Positions 1 to 8,675 of a stretch of 53,358 nucleotides of DNA are shown piece after piece. The notes under the pieces are model-generated. The model had not been told where the DNA came from, did no database searches, and saw only the letters and a program-made list of their open reading frames with translations. This DNA is from Neisseria polysaccharea ATCC 43768. Its GTDB lineage: Bacteria; Pseudomonadota; Gammaproteobacteria; Burkholderiales; Neisseriaceae. Location of the stretch: the NCBI GenBank assembly GCA_000176735.1, contig ADBE01000127.1:1-53358 (forward strand), read 5' to 3'. The translations under genes were made by a program, and so were the position numbers. How positions within the stretch are numbered: position 1 is the first letter of the stretch; the number at the start of each line of letters is the position of its first letter.

Positions 1-70
1 GTTGGCTGTCGGCGGCAAATGCGGCAGCGGGAAGGGCAAGCACGGTTAATGCAGTAAGGAGTTTTTTCAT
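1..70 (-). CDS. Secreted protein, N-terminal fragment (cut by window edge)
   Basis: Only the first 23 codons lie in the window. They read as a classical signal peptide: MKK, then a hydrophobic stretch of Leu, Ala and Val, ending in AAAFA before ADSQ, so signal peptidase I would probably cut after AFA. A purine-rich AGGAAT sits about 6 bases before the ATG (positions 68-70). The mature protein is outside the window, so no function can be assigned. Upstream in its own direction lies a 12-bp tandem repeat and then a TATAAT box at 303-308. Confidence 0.7.
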   Translation of the reverse strand, partial: MKKLLTALTVLALPAAAFAADSQ

Positions 71-108
71 TTTTTGATTCCTAAAAATGTTCAAAAGTTT
101 TTGAATAT

Positions 109-300
109 CGGAATCCGTTAGGGAATCCGTTAGGGAATCCGTTAGGGAATCCGTTAGGGAATCCGTTAGGGAATCCGTTAGGGAATCCGTTAGGGAATCC
201 GTTAGGGAATCCGTTAGGGAATCCGTTAGGGAATCCGTTAGGGAATCCGTTAGGGAATCCGTTAGGGAATCCGTTAGGGAATCCGTTAGGGAATCCCGTT
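109..300. repeat. 12-bp tandem repeat, 14 perfect copies plus two imperfect ends
   Basis: The unit gggaatccgtta is repeated without change from 121 to 288 (14 copies), with a near-copy at 109-120 and a degenerate copy at 289-300. It lies between a TATAAT box on the minus strand (303-308) and the start of the minus-strand secreted-protein gene at 70, so it would be transcribed as most of a leader of about 225 bases. Twelve is a multiple of three, so the array is also open as an Asn-Gly-Phe-Pro repeat. That reading is probably a by-product. Confidence 0.9.
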
Positions 301-302
301 CC

Positions 303-308
303 ATTATA
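303..308 (-). promoter_or_regulatory. Possible -10 box upstream of the tandem repeat
   Basis: On the minus strand the hexamer reads TATAAT, a perfect sigma-70 -10 match, and it points towards the repeat array and the secreted-protein gene at 70. No good -35 is visible 17 bases upstream (GGGCAA), so it is either activator dependent or fortuitous. Confidence 0.4.
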
Positions 309-478
309 CAATATTTTTCAAATTTTTGCCCGCCTTCGGCCTTTTATCGTTCCGACTTTTCCGGTGTTGTCCGTGGCTTTTGTTGCCGCCTGTTTGTGCC
401 GGTGTGCTAAAATTTTCCGTTTCCGCGTATTGTGTTTTCCGCCGCCGGGCGGTTTGTTTGCGAATCGGACGAGAATTT

Positions 479-1711
479 ATGCCTTCTGCCCATTATCCTG
501 AGATGAATGAAAAACTGATGGCGGTCCTGATGGCGATGCTGGTCGCGCTGATGCCGTTTTCCATCGATGCCTACCTGCCGGCGATTCCCGAAATGGCGCA
601 ATCGCTGGGTGCGGATGTCCACCGTATCGAACAGAGCCTGAGTGTGTTTATGTTCGGCACGGCGTTCGGACAGGTGGTCGGCGGTTCGGTGTCCGACATC
701 AAAGGGCGCAAACCCGTCGCGCTGACCGGATTGGCCGTCTACTGCCTTGCCGTTGCCGCCATCGTATTTGCCTCAAGTGCCGAACAGCTCCTCAACCTGC
801 GCGTCGTGCAGGCATTCGGCGCGGGTATGACCGTCGTCATCGTCGGCGCAATGGTGCGCGATTATTATTCCGGACGCAAAGCCGCGCAGATGTTTGCCCT
901 TATCGGCATCATTCTGATGGTTGTGCCGCTGGTTGCACCTATGGCCGGCGCGGTATTGCAGAGTTTGGGCGGCTGGCAGGCGATTTTCGTTTTTTTGGCG
1001 GCTTATTCGCTGGTGTTGTTCGGTTTGGTGCAGTATTTCCTGCCCAAGCCCGCCGCCGGCGGCAAAATCGGACGGGACGTGTTCGGACTGGCGGCGGGGC
1101 GGTTCAAGCGCGTATTGAAAACCCGCGCCGCTATGGGTTATCTGTTTTTCCAAGCATTCAGCTTCGGCTCGATGTTTGCTTTTTTGACCGAATCGTCCTT
1201 CGTGTACCGGCAGCTTTACCGCGTTACGCCGCACCAATACGCTTGGGCGTTCGCACTCAACATCATCACGATGATGTCGTTCAACCGCATTACCGCGTGG
1301 CGGCTCAAAACCGGCGCGCATCCGCAAAGCATCCTGCTGTGGGGGATTGTCGTCCAGTTTGCCGCCAACCTGTCCCAATTCGCCGCCGTGCTGTTTTTCG
1401 GGCTGCCGCCGTTTTGGCTGCTGGTTGCGTGCGTGATGTTTTCCGTCGGCACGCAGGGTCTGGTCGGTGCGAACACGCAGGCGTGCTTTATGTCTTATTT
1501 TAAGGAGGAGGGCGGCAGTGCAAATGCCGTGTTGGGCGTGTTCCAATCCTTAATCGGCGCGGGGGTGGGTATGGCGGCGACCTTCTTGCACGACGGTTCG
1601 GCAACTGTGATGGCGGCAACCATGACCGCGTCCACCTCTTGCGGCATCGCACTTCTGTGGCTCTGCTCGCACAAGGCGTGGAAGGAAAACGGACAAAGCG
1701 AATACCTTTAA
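479..1711 (+). CDS. Bcr/CflA family drug-resistance MFS transporter
   Basis: A 410-residue inner-membrane protein with about 12 hydrophobic segments. The DAYLPAIP signature near residues 30-37, just inside helix 1, is typical of the Bcr/CflA (DHA1) branch. The MFS motif A, GSVSDIKGRKP, follows at about 69-79. The family exports drugs such as bicyclomycin or chloramphenicol by proton antiport; the substrate here is unknown. The frame stays open upstream to 326, but the ATG at 479 (or 503) directly precedes the first membrane helix and was preferred. The gene is monocistronic and ends 3 bases before a DUS-hairpin terminator. Confidence 0.85.
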   Translation: MPSAHYPEMNEKLMAVLMAMLVALMPFSIDAYLPAIPEMAQSLGADVHRIEQSLSVFMFGTAFGQVVGGSVSDIKGRKPVALTGLAVYCLAVAAIVFASSAEQLLNLRVVQAFGAGMTVVIVGAMVRDYYSGRKAAQMFALIGIILMVVPLVAPMAGAVLQSLGGWQAIFVFLAAYSLVLFGLVQYFLPKPAAGGKIGRDVFGLAAGRFKRVLKTRAAMGYLFFQAFSFGSMFAFLTESSFVYRQLYRVTPHQYAWAFALNIITMMSFNRITAWRLKTGAHPQSILLWGIVVQFAANLSQFAAVLFFGLPPFWLLVACVMFSVGTQGLVGANTQACFMSYFKEEGGSANAVLGVFQSLIGAGVGMAATFLHDGSATVMAATMTASTSCGIALLWLCSHKAWKENGQSEYL

Positions 1712-1714
1712 CGG

Positions 1715-1748
1715 AAAATGCCGTCTGAAACCGCTTCAGACGGCATTT
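1715..1748 (+). terminator. DUS inverted-pair terminator
   Basis: Two opposed uptake sequences (atgccgtctgaa and its complement) are separated by a short loop, flanked by A and T runs, directly after the MFS transporter stop. In Neisseria such pairs commonly act as intrinsic terminators. Confidence 0.8.
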
Positions 1749-1788
1749 GATGTTAGAATGCACGGCAAACTACCGTTCAGGCGAAATT

Positions 1789-2877
1789 ATGTCCCAAACT
1801 ATCGACGAACTCCTCCTTCCTCACCGCAACGCCATCGACAGCATCGATGCGGAAATCCTGCGCCTGCTCAACGAACGCGCGCAACACGCGCACGCCATCG
1901 GCGAACTGAAAGGCACGGGCGCGGTGTACCGCCCGGAGCGCGAGGTTGCCGTGTTGCGCCGCATTCAGGATTTGAACAAAGGCCCGCTGCCCGACGAATC
2001 CGTCGCCCGCCTGTTCAGGGAGGTGATGAGCGAGTGCCTCGCCGTCGAACGCCCGCTGACCATCGCCTATCTGGGGCCGCAGGGCACGTTTACCCAGCAG
2101 GCGGCAATCAAGCATTTCGGACACGCCGCACGCACGATGGCGTGTCCGACCATAGACGACTGCTTCAAACAGGTTGAAACGCGTCAGGCGGATTATCTGG
2201 TCGCCCCCGTGGAAAACTCGACCGAAGGCTCGGTCGGCCGCACGTTAGACCTGCTTGCCGTTACCGCATTGCAGGCTTGCGGCGAAGTTGTCTTGCGCAT
2301 ACACCACAACCTTCTGCGTAAAAACAGCAGTAGTACCGAAGGCATCACCAAAGTATTTTCGCACGCACAGGCGTTGGCGCAGTGCAACGACTGGCTGGGC
2401 AGACACCTTCCCAACGCCGAGCGGATTGCCGTGTCTAGCAATGCCGAAGCCGCGCGGCTGGTTGCCGAATCGGACGATGGTACGGTTGCCGCCATTGCCG
2501 GGCGTACTGCGGCGGAAATCTACGGACTCAGCCCCGTTGCTGAGTGCATTGAGGATGAGACGAACAACACCACGCGCTTCCTGGTTATGGGTCATCATGA
2601 AACCGGTGCTGGCGGCAGCGACAAAACCTCGCTGGTCGTTTCCGCACCCAACCGGGCAGGCGCGGTTGCCTCGCTGCTGCAACCCCTGACCGAATCAGGC
2701 ATTTCCATGACCAAGTTTGAGAGCCGTCCCGGAAAGGCGGCGTTGTGGGAATACCTGTTCTTTATCGATATCGAGGGACACCGGACGGATGACAAGGTTC
2801 AGACGGCATTAAAACAGTTGGGCAGGCGCGCTTCATTCGTCAAAATCATCGGTTCGTATCCGACTGCCGTTTTGTAG
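1789..2877 (+). CDS. pheA: Bifunctional chorismate mutase / prephenate dehydratase (P-protein)
   Basis: The enzyme converts chorismate to prephenate and then to phenylpyruvate, the committed steps of phenylalanine synthesis. The 362 residues hold an AroQ-type mutase helix bundle (about 5-90, with the RLLNERAQ segment), a prephenate dehydratase domain opening with AYLGPQGTF near 98 and carrying the catalytic TTRF motif near 261, and a C-terminal ACT domain with NRAGAV and FESRP for phenylalanine feedback inhibition. The ATG at 1789 begins MSQTIDELL at the expected domain edge. An in-frame ATG 39 bases earlier would add an unconserved tail. Confidence 0.93.
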   Translation: MSQTIDELLLPHRNAIDSIDAEILRLLNERAQHAHAIGELKGTGAVYRPEREVAVLRRIQDLNKGPLPDESVARLFREVMSECLAVERPLTIAYLGPQGTFTQQAAIKHFGHAARTMACPTIDDCFKQVETRQADYLVAPVENSTEGSVGRTLDLLAVTALQACGEVVLRIHHNLLRKNSSSTEGITKVFSHAQALAQCNDWLGRHLPNAERIAVSSNAEAARLVAESDDGTVAAIAGRTAAEIYGLSPVAECIEDETNNTTRFLVMGHHETGAGGSDKTSLVVSAPNRAGAVASLLQPLTESGISMTKFESRPGKAALWEYLFFIDIEGHRTDDKVQTALKQLGRRASFVKIIGSYPTAVL

Positions 2878-2913
2878 TCGCGGCAGCGTTCAGACGGCAT
2901 TCCCCCAACGATT

Positions 2914-3654
2914 ATGTCCGAATACCGAGTCAACCACGAACCCGTTTTTATGCTGGCATCTTCGCCTTGGCGCGAAAGCAGCCTGTGGGTTGAAGCATTC
3001 AGCCGCCGTTACGGGCGCGTGGCACTTTTGGCAAGAAGCGCGCGCAAGCGGCAGAGCGAATTGCGCGGCGTGCTGGTTCCGTTCGTCCCTGTCAGCGTGT
3101 CGTGGTACGGCAGTCAGGAACTCAAAACCCTTCACCGCGCCGAATGGGTCGGCGGATGGCGGCAGCCGCAGGGCAGGGCGTTGTTTGGCGGATTGTATGT
3201 GAACGAGCTGGTTTTAAAACTGACCGCGCGCGAAGATCCCATGCCTGAGTTATACGATGCATTGGCTGAAGTGATGAAGGCAGTCTGCTGCGAGGCAGAC
3301 CATGTTGCCGATTTGCGCCGCTTCGAGTGGAAGCTGCTGACGGCCTTAGGCGTCGCCCCCGATTTGCATACGGACGGAGAGGGCAGGGAAATCCAGTCCT
3401 CCGCCAGATACTGTATCAGACCGGAAGAAGCAGTCATGCCCGTAGGCAGGGAATGCGTTTTGCCGTCTGAAACCGTCATTATTGCCGACGGGCAGAGCCT
3501 GATTGATTTGCAGACGGGCAGTTTCGGCAGTGCGCAAAGCCTTCAGGATGCCCTGAAAATCACACGGCTGCTGACAGGCAGCCTGCTTCCTGAAGGGGTA
3601 AAGTCGAGGCAGGTTTTGGAACAGATACGGCAGTTTGACCGTCGTGCAACATAG
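2914..3654 (+). CDS. recO: DNA repair protein RecO
   Basis: RecO mediates RecFOR loading of RecA onto gapped, SSB-coated DNA and promotes strand annealing. The 246-residue protein has the family N-terminal OB fold (about 10-80, with the LARSARKRQSE region) followed by a helical domain ending in ALKITRLLTGSLLP. The zinc cysteines seen in some RecO proteins are not obvious. It lies 36 bases after pheA, separated by half of a DUS, and its 3' end abuts the pdxJ leader, so recO-pdxJ-acpS are probably co-transcribed. Confidence 0.88.
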   Translation: MSEYRVNHEPVFMLASSPWRESSLWVEAFSRRYGRVALLARSARKRQSELRGVLVPFVPVSVSWYGSQELKTLHRAEWVGGWRQPQGRALFGGLYVNELVLKLTAREDPMPELYDALAEVMKAVCCEADHVADLRRFEWKLLTALGVAPDLHTDGEGREIQSSARYCIRPEEAVMPVGRECVLPSETVIIADGQSLIDLQTGSFGSAQSLQDALKITRLLTGSLLPEGVKSRQVLEQIRQFDRRAT

Positions 3655-3714
3655 GTGCCGACGCAGCGTACCGGTATGCTGCAAAATAAAAAATCGAAGA
3701 GGAAAGGAAACATC

Positions 3715-4443
3715 ATGCTTTTAGGTGTCAACATCGACCACATCGCCACCGTCCGCAACGCGCGCGGTACGACCTATCCCAGCCCTGTGGAAGCGGCGTT
3801 GGTCGCGGAAACGCACGGTGCGGATTTGATTACCATGCACCTGCGCGAAGACCGCCGCCACATCAAAGACGCGGACGTGTTCGCCGTCAAAAACGCCATC
3901 CGCACGCGCCTGAACCTTGAAATGGCATTGACCGAAGAGATGTTGGAAAACGCGCTCAAAGTCATGCCGCAAGACGTGTGCATCGTGCCTGAAAAACGGC
4001 AGGAAATCACGACCGAAGGCGGCTTGGACGTATTGGCGCAACAAGACAAAATTGCCGAGTTCACCAAAATCCTGACCGACGCAGGCATACGCGTGTCCTT
4101 GTTTATCGATGCCGACGACAGGCAAATCCAAGCCGCCCGTGATGTCGGCGCACCCGTTATCGAGCTGCACACCGGCGCATACGCTGATGCACGCAGCCAC
4201 GCCGAACAACTCAAGCAATTCGAGCGTCTGCAAAACGGCGCGCATTTTGCCAGCGATTTGGGCTTGGTCGTCAACGCCGGACACGGACTGACCATACACA
4301 ACGTTACCCCCATCGCCCAAATCCTCGCCATCCGCGAGCTGAACATCGGACATTCGCTGATTTCGCAGGCACTTTTCCTCGGATTGCCCGAGGCCGTGCG
4401 CCAGATGAAAGAAACCATGTTCCGTGCAAGAATGCTGCCGTAA
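3715..4443 (+). CDS. pdxJ: Pyridoxine 5'-phosphate synthase
   Basis: PdxJ condenses 3-amino-2-oxopropyl phosphate with 1-deoxyxylulose 5-phosphate to make pyridoxine 5'-phosphate in the DXP-dependent vitamin B6 pathway. The 242-residue TIM barrel starts [19 protein letters not shown], the family's phosphate-binding N-terminus, and keeps VNAGHGL near 183 and the [11 protein letters not shown] segment near the end. The ATG at 3715 follows the Shine-Dalgarno sequence GAGGAAAGG; the frame is open 60 bases further up but without a start context. Genomic pairing of pdxJ with acpS is common in proteobacteria. Confidence 0.93.
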   Translation: MLLGVNIDHIATVRNARGTTYPSPVEAALVAETHGADLITMHLREDRRHIKDADVFAVKNAIRTRLNLEMALTEEMLENALKVMPQDVCIVPEKRQEITTEGGLDVLAQQDKIAEFTKILTDAGIRVSLFIDADDRQIQAARDVGAPVIELHTGAYADARSHAEQLKQFERLQNGAHFASDLGLVVNAGHGLTIHNVTPIAQILAIRELNIGHSLISQALFLGLPEAVRQMKETMFRARMLP

Positions 4444-4492
4444 GGGCAGGCAAACCGTTTCAGACGGCATTTCACGACAAAGGAGCGCAAAT

Positions 4493-4870
4493 ATGATTTA
4501 CGGCATAGGCACAGATATTGTTTCCCTCAAACGCATCGTCCGCCTGAGCAAAAAGTTCGGACAGGCGTTTGCCGAGCGCATCCTCACCCCCGAAGAGCTG
4601 CTTGAATTTCCTCAGGCGGGCAAACCCGTCAACTACCTTGCCAAACGCTTTGCCGCCAAAGAAGCCTTCGCCAAAGCCGTCGGTACGGGCATACGCGGCG
4701 CGGTTTCCTTCCGCAACATCGGCATCGGGCACGACGCATTGGGCAAACCCGAATTTTTCTATGCCCCCGCCCTGTCCAAATGGCTGGAGGAACAAGGCAT
4801 TAGCCGCGTCAGCCTCAGCATGAGCGACGAAGAAGACACCGTATTGGCGTTTGCCGTTGCCGAAAAATAA
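4493..4870 (+). CDS. acpS: Holo-[acyl-carrier-protein] synthase
   Basis: AcpS transfers 4'-phosphopantetheine from CoA to the serine of apo-ACP, activating fatty acid synthesis. The 125-residue protein has the two family motifs: GIGTDIVSLKRI at the N-terminus, with the metal-binding Asp, and LAKRFAAKEAFAKA near 48-61, with the catalytic Glu. It ends with SMSDEEDTVLAFAV, a typical C-terminal strand. An AGGAG Shine-Dalgarno lies 8 bases before the ATG, and half a DUS separates the gene from pdxJ. Confidence 0.92.
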   Translation: MIYGIGTDIVSLKRIVRLSKKFGQAFAERILTPEELLEFPQAGKPVNYLAKRFAAKEAFAKAVGTGIRGAVSFRNIGIGHDALGKPEFFYAPALSKWLEEQGISRVSLSMSDEEDTVLAFAVAEK

Positions 4871-4951
4871 TGCTGTCTGAAATGCGGCAAACCTGTTGAC
4901 GGCATTGCCCGTCCCTCATTTGCACTCTGACCGACCAACCGCGTACCCGCC

Positions 4952-5761
4952 ATGATCCAAGACACCCGCCCCCTTATCCGCGTCGTTGCCGGCATCCTAC
5001 TCGATTCAGACGGCAACTACCTGCTCAGCTCGCGCCCCGAAGGCAAGCCCTATGCCGGATATTGGGAATTTGCCGGCGGCAAGGTCGAAGCGGGCGAAAC
5101 CGACTTCCAAGCCCTGCAACGCGAGTTTGAAGAAGAACTCGGCATCTGCATCCTCGCCGCCACGCCTTGGCTGACCAAAATCCATTCCTACGAACATGCG
5201 CATGTCTGCCTGAAATTCCTATGGGTCAACCCCGGCCAATGGACGGGCGAACCGCAATCCCGCGAAGGGCAGGAATGGTCTTGGCAGAAGGCGGGTGATT
5301 TTACCGTTGCCCCCATGCTGCCCGCCAACGGCGCGCTTTTGCGTTCGCTGTCCGTTCCGCGCCGTTTGTACGGCAGCCTGAAAACGGGTTTGCACGGCGA
5401 AAACAGTATGGGCGCGTACCGCGTCCTGCCTTTGGGTTCGGCAGAGAGAAGCGGTGCGAACGTTTTGATGGAGGCGGCGCAATGGCAGGACAGACCCGAA
5501 CACGCCGACAGCGTGTGGATGATGGTGCAGACCCGCGAACAATGGCGGCAGGCGCAGGAAAAGGGCGCGGATGTGGTCGTCTGGCGGGTTGGTAATGCCG
5601 CACAAGCCGCAGCGGTGGACGAAGTGTTGAAGCACGGCGTATCCGTGCCGCTGGTCGTTGCCGCCAACGTTCAGACGGCATCGCATTGCGGCGGGCAATG
5701 GCTGGCGGCGGGCGCACACGCCGTGTTGGCCGATGAAAAAATGGGGAACGGAAATGGCTAA
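4952..5761 (+). CDS. Nudix hydrolase (MutT-like) with ThiE-like C-terminal domain
   Basis: Residues 8-130 are a Nudix fold with an intact Nudix box, GGKVEAGET followed by REFEEELG, which supplies the metal-binding glutamates. This domain resembles MutT, which removes 8-oxo-dGTP from the nucleotide pool. The remaining 130 residues resemble the thiamine-phosphate synthase-like barrel fused to MutT in several beta- and gammaproteobacteria (PLVVAANVQ, GAHAVLADE), but the phosphate-binding residues of a working ThiE are not evident. It overlaps the next gene by 8 bases, so they are coupled. Confidence 0.82.
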   Translation: MIQDTRPLIRVVAGILLDSDGNYLLSSRPEGKPYAGYWEFAGGKVEAGETDFQALQREFEEELGICILAATPWLTKIHSYEHAHVCLKFLWVNPGQWTGEPQSREGQEWSWQKAGDFTVAPMLPANGALLRSLSVPRRLYGSLKTGLHGENSMGAYRVLPLGSAERSGANVLMEAAQWQDRPEHADSVWMMVQTREQWRQAQEKGADVVVWRVGNAAQAAAVDEVLKHGVSVPLVVAANVQTASHCGGQWLAAGAHAVLADEKMGNGNG

Positions 5762-6176
5762 AAACCGCAAATTACTGCTTGCCGCATTGCTGCTGATTGC
5801 CTTTGCCGCCTTCAAGCTCGTTTTGTTGCAATGGTGGCAGGCGCAGCAGCCGCAAGCTGTGGCGGCGCAATGCGATTTGACCGAAGGTTGCACGCTGCCG
5901 GACGGAAGCCGCGTCCGCGCCGCCGCCGTTTCAACCAAAAAACCGTTTGATATTTATATCGAACACGCGCCCGCCGGCACGGAACAGGTCAGCATCAGCT
6001 TCAGTATGAAAAATATGGATATGGGGTTCAACCGCTATATGTTCGAGCGGCAACCGTCGGGGACTTGGCAGGCAGTACGCATCCGCCTGCCCGTCTGTGT
6101 CGAAGGCAGGCGCGATTTTACGGCGGACATTACAATCGGCAGCCGGACATTTCAGACGGCATTTACCGCCGAATAA
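5754..6176 (+). CDS. Small membrane-anchored hypothetical protein
   Basis: A 140-residue protein with one N-terminal hydrophobic segment (about 6-24, rich in Leu and Ala) that could be a signal anchor, followed by a periplasmic domain with a Cys pair (QCDLTEGC) and a beta-rich region containing SISFSMKNMDMGFNRY. I do not recognise a named family. The Met-rich middle recalls periplasmic metal-handling proteins, but this is only a resemblance. The ATG at 5754 lies inside the end of the Nudix gene, indicating translational coupling. Confidence 0.75.
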   Translation: MAKNRKLLLAALLLIAFAAFKLVLLQWWQAQQPQAVAAQCDLTEGCTLPDGSRVRAAAVSTKKPFDIYIEHAPAGTEQVSISFSMKNMDMGFNRYMFERQPSGTWQAVRIRLPVCVEGRRDFTADITIGSRTFQTAFTAE

Positions 6177-6224
6177 ACCTTTCAATCCGCCATTGCCGGA
6201 ACATCCGTCCGGAAAGGACACGCT

Positions 6225-7367
6225 ATGAATACTTTATATACACTTTTCGCCACCTGCCCGCGTGGCTTGGAAACCGTTTTATCTCAAGAACTCGGAAGCC
6301 TCGGCTGTACCGATGTTCAAGCGTTTGACGGCGGCGTTTCCTGCCGGGGCGGATTGGAACAGGCCTACGCCGCCAACCTGCACTCACGCACCGCCAGCCG
6401 TATCCTGCTGCGTCTGACCAAAGGCACATACCGAACCGAGCGCGACATCTACAAACTTGCCAAAAACATCAACTGGTTCAACTGGTTTACCTTGCAGCAG
6501 ACGTTCAAAGTCAAAGTCGAGGCAAAGCGTGCCAACGTTAAGAGCCTCCAATTTGTCGGACTGACCGTCAAAGATGCCGTCTGCGACGCTTTCCGCGACA
6601 TTTACGACGCACGTCCGAGCGTGGACAAAGCCGCGCCCGATGTCCGCATCCACGCCTTTTTGGACGAACGCAATGTCGAAATCTTCATCGACACTTCGGG
6701 CGAAGCCTTGTTCAAACGCGGCTACCGTCTCGATACCGGCGAAGCCCCGCTGCGCGAAAACCTTGCTGCCGGACTGCTGCTCTCGGCAGGCTACGACGGC
6801 ACGCAGCCGTTTCAAGACCCGTTTTGCGGCAGCGGCACGATTGCTATCGAAGCTGCTTGGATTGCCACAGGCCGCGCACCGGGCATGATGCGCCGTTTCG
6901 GTTTTGAAAAACTGCAAAATTTCGATAAAACGCTGTGGACAGATTTGCGCCGCCGCGCCGAAGCGCAAACCCGCCCCGTCCGCGCACCGATTTCGGGCAG
7001 CGACAGCGACCGCCGCATCATTCAGACGGCATTGGACAACGCACGCAGTGCCGAAGTGGATGACATCGTTTCCTTCAGCGTTGCCGACGCGCAATCCGTC
7101 CGTCCGAACGGCGAAAACGGCATTATGGTGTCCAATCCGCCCTACGGTGTACGCCTTGAGGAAGTCCACGCTTTGCAGGCACTTTATCCGCAGTTGGGGA
7201 CGTGGTTGAAAAAACACTATGCCGGCTGGCGGGTCGGTATGTTTACCGGCGACAGGGAAATGCCCAAATTCATGCGCCTGTCGCCCAAGCGGAAAATCCC
7301 GCTTTATAACGGCAACATCGACTGCCGCCTGTTTCTGATTGATATGGTGCAGGGATCGAACCGTTGA
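6225..7367 (+). CDS. rlmL: 23S rRNA (guanine-N2) methyltransferase, RlmL-type
   Basis: A THUMP domain (about 45-160) followed by a Rossmann methyltransferase. Visible motifs are the SAM-binding DPFCGSGT near 199 and the catalytic NPPYG near 304. At 380 residues it matches the N-terminal half (RlmL, m2G2445) of the E. coli RlmKL fusion; the RlmK half is absent, as in many betaproteobacteria. The ATG at 6225 follows GGAAAGGA. The gene is followed by a shared DUS hairpin that faces the convergent amiC. Confidence 0.88.
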   Translation: MNTLYTLFATCPRGLETVLSQELGSLGCTDVQAFDGGVSCRGGLEQAYAANLHSRTASRILLRLTKGTYRTERDIYKLAKNINWFNWFTLQQTFKVKVEAKRANVKSLQFVGLTVKDAVCDAFRDIYDARPSVDKAAPDVRIHAFLDERNVEIFIDTSGEALFKRGYRLDTGEAPLRENLAAGLLLSAGYDGTQPFQDPFCGSGTIAIEAAWIATGRAPGMMRRFGFEKLQNFDKTLWTDLRRRAEAQTRPVRAPISGSDSDRRIIQTALDNARSAEVDDIVSFSVADAQSVRPNGENGIMVSNPPYGVRLEEVHALQALYPQLGTWLKKHYAGWRVGMFTGDREMPKFMRLSPKRKIPLYNGNIDCRLFLIDMVQGSNR

Positions 7368-7380
7368 GGAAAGTGTACAA

Positions 7381-7413
7381 AAATGCCGTCTGAAAAATGT
7401 TCAGACGGCATTT
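7381..7413. terminator. Bidirectional DUS hairpin between rlmL and amiC
   Basis: Inverted uptake sequences with A and T flanks lie between two convergent genes, so the hairpin can end transcription from both sides. Confidence 0.8.
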
Positions 7414-7424
7414 ATTTTTCGGAA

Positions 7425-8675
7425 TCAACCCCGCTTCAATACGGAAGTGTTGATGTAGCGTTGGACACCCGAGGCAATGGATTGGGCGCACTGCCGACGG
7501 AAGGATTCGCTGCCCAGCAGCTTCTCTTCGGCAGGATTGGACAGGAAGGCGGTTTCGACCAGGATAGACGGCATATCGGGCGCGCGCAATACGGCGAAAT
7601 TGGCTTCGTCCACCCTGCCTTTGTGCAAGTGGTTGAGCCTGCCCAATTCTTCAAGCACCAGTTTGCCGAGTTTGCGGCTGTCGCGCAGCGTGGCGGTTTG
7701 GGTCATGTCGAGCAGGGCGGTATCGACATTGCGGTTGCCGCTGGTCGGTACGCCGCCGACCGCGTCGGCATTGTTTTGGGTTTGTTCCAAGAATTTGGCG
7801 GCAGAGCTGGTCGCGCCTTTGGTGTTCAACATATAAACCCCGGTTCCGCGCGCGGAGGGGCTGGTGAAGGCATCGGCGTGGATGGAGACAAATACGTCCG
7901 CCCGCCGTGCGCGCCCTTTGGCGACACGCACGCCCAAAGGGATGAACACATCTTCGTTGCGCGTCATAAATACATTGTAACCTAATGCTTCCAACTGATT
8001 TTTGGTTTCCCTGGCAATGGATAGGACGACATGTTTTTCCTGTAGGCCGCCCGAGCTGACGGCACCGGGGTCTTCGCCGCCGTGTCCGGGGTCGATCATA
8101 ATGACGGGTCTGCGCCCGTTTCTGCCGCGTTCGGTTTGTGCGGGAGTATTTTGAGCGAGGTCGGCTTCAAGGGAGCCGCGACGGGTTTTGTTCAGGCTGC
8201 CGTTAAGCAGCGCCATCATCGGATCGTCGGGATCCATTCCGTGCGGATAGAGGTCGATAACGAGGCGGTTCTTAAAGCCGCTGACAGGGGGGAGGGAAAA
8301 GACTTGTGCGCGTGAGGATTGTTTCAGGTCGATGACGAGGCGGACGGTGGTCGGCGTGTTCTGACCCGCGCGTATGCTGCGGATAAAGGGGTCGTCTGCC
8401 ATGACTTTCTGAGACAGTCCGTGCAATACGGTATTGATGTTCGCGTTTTGTATGTCGACGACCAGCCTGCCCGGGTTGTCGAGCGTGAAGTGTTGGTATT
8501 TGAGCGCGGTTGTGCTTTCCAGCGTCAGGCGGGTGTAGGTGTGCGACGGCCATATCCGTGCGGCAGTGAATTGTGGTGCGCGTACCGTTTTGGCAACGGC
8601 GGATGCGATGGGGCTTAGGGCGAACAGTGTGCCGGCGGTGCGGCGGATGATTTGTCTTCGTGTCAGTTTGGTCAT
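7425..8675 (-). CDS. amiC: N-acetylmuramoyl-L-alanine amidase AmiC
   Basis: AmiC cleaves the amide bond between MurNAc and the stem peptide and is needed for daughter-cell separation. The 416-residue precursor begins MTKLTRRQIIRRTAG, a twin-arginine signal, then an AMIN domain (about 40-140) for septal targeting, and a C-terminal zinc amidase_3 domain with MIDPGHGGEDPG, SIHADA and the late catalytic Glu in ILVETAFLSN. The frame is open a further 126 bases upstream, but the ATG at 8675 places the Tat signal at the N-terminus and overlaps the tsaE stop as ATGA. Confidence 0.92.
   Translation of the reverse strand: MTKLTRRQIIRRTAGTLFALSPIASAVAKTVRAPQFTAARIWPSHTYTRLTLESTTALKYQHFTLDNPGRLVVDIQNANINTVLHGLSQKVMADDPFIRSIRAGQNTPTTVRLVIDLKQSSRAQVFSLPPVSGFKNRLVIDLYPHGMDPDDPMMALLNGSLNKTRRGSLEADLAQNTPAQTERGRNGRRPVIMIDPGHGGEDPGAVSSGGLQEKHVVLSIARETKNQLEALGYNVFMTRNEDVFIPLGVRVAKGRARRADVFVSIHADAFTSPSARGTGVYMLNTKGATSSAAKFLEQTQNNADAVGGVPTSGNRNVDTALLDMTQTATLRDSRKLGKLVLEELGRLNHLHKGRVDEANFAVLRAPDMPSILVETAFLSNPAEEKLLGSESFRRQCAQSIASGVQRYINTSVLKRG

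Noticed and set aside
81-311. Open frame with an Asn-Gly-Phe-Pro tandem repeat
   Set aside because: It is the translation of the 12-bp DNA repeat, has only a TTG start with no Shine-Dalgarno, and lies in the leader of another gene.
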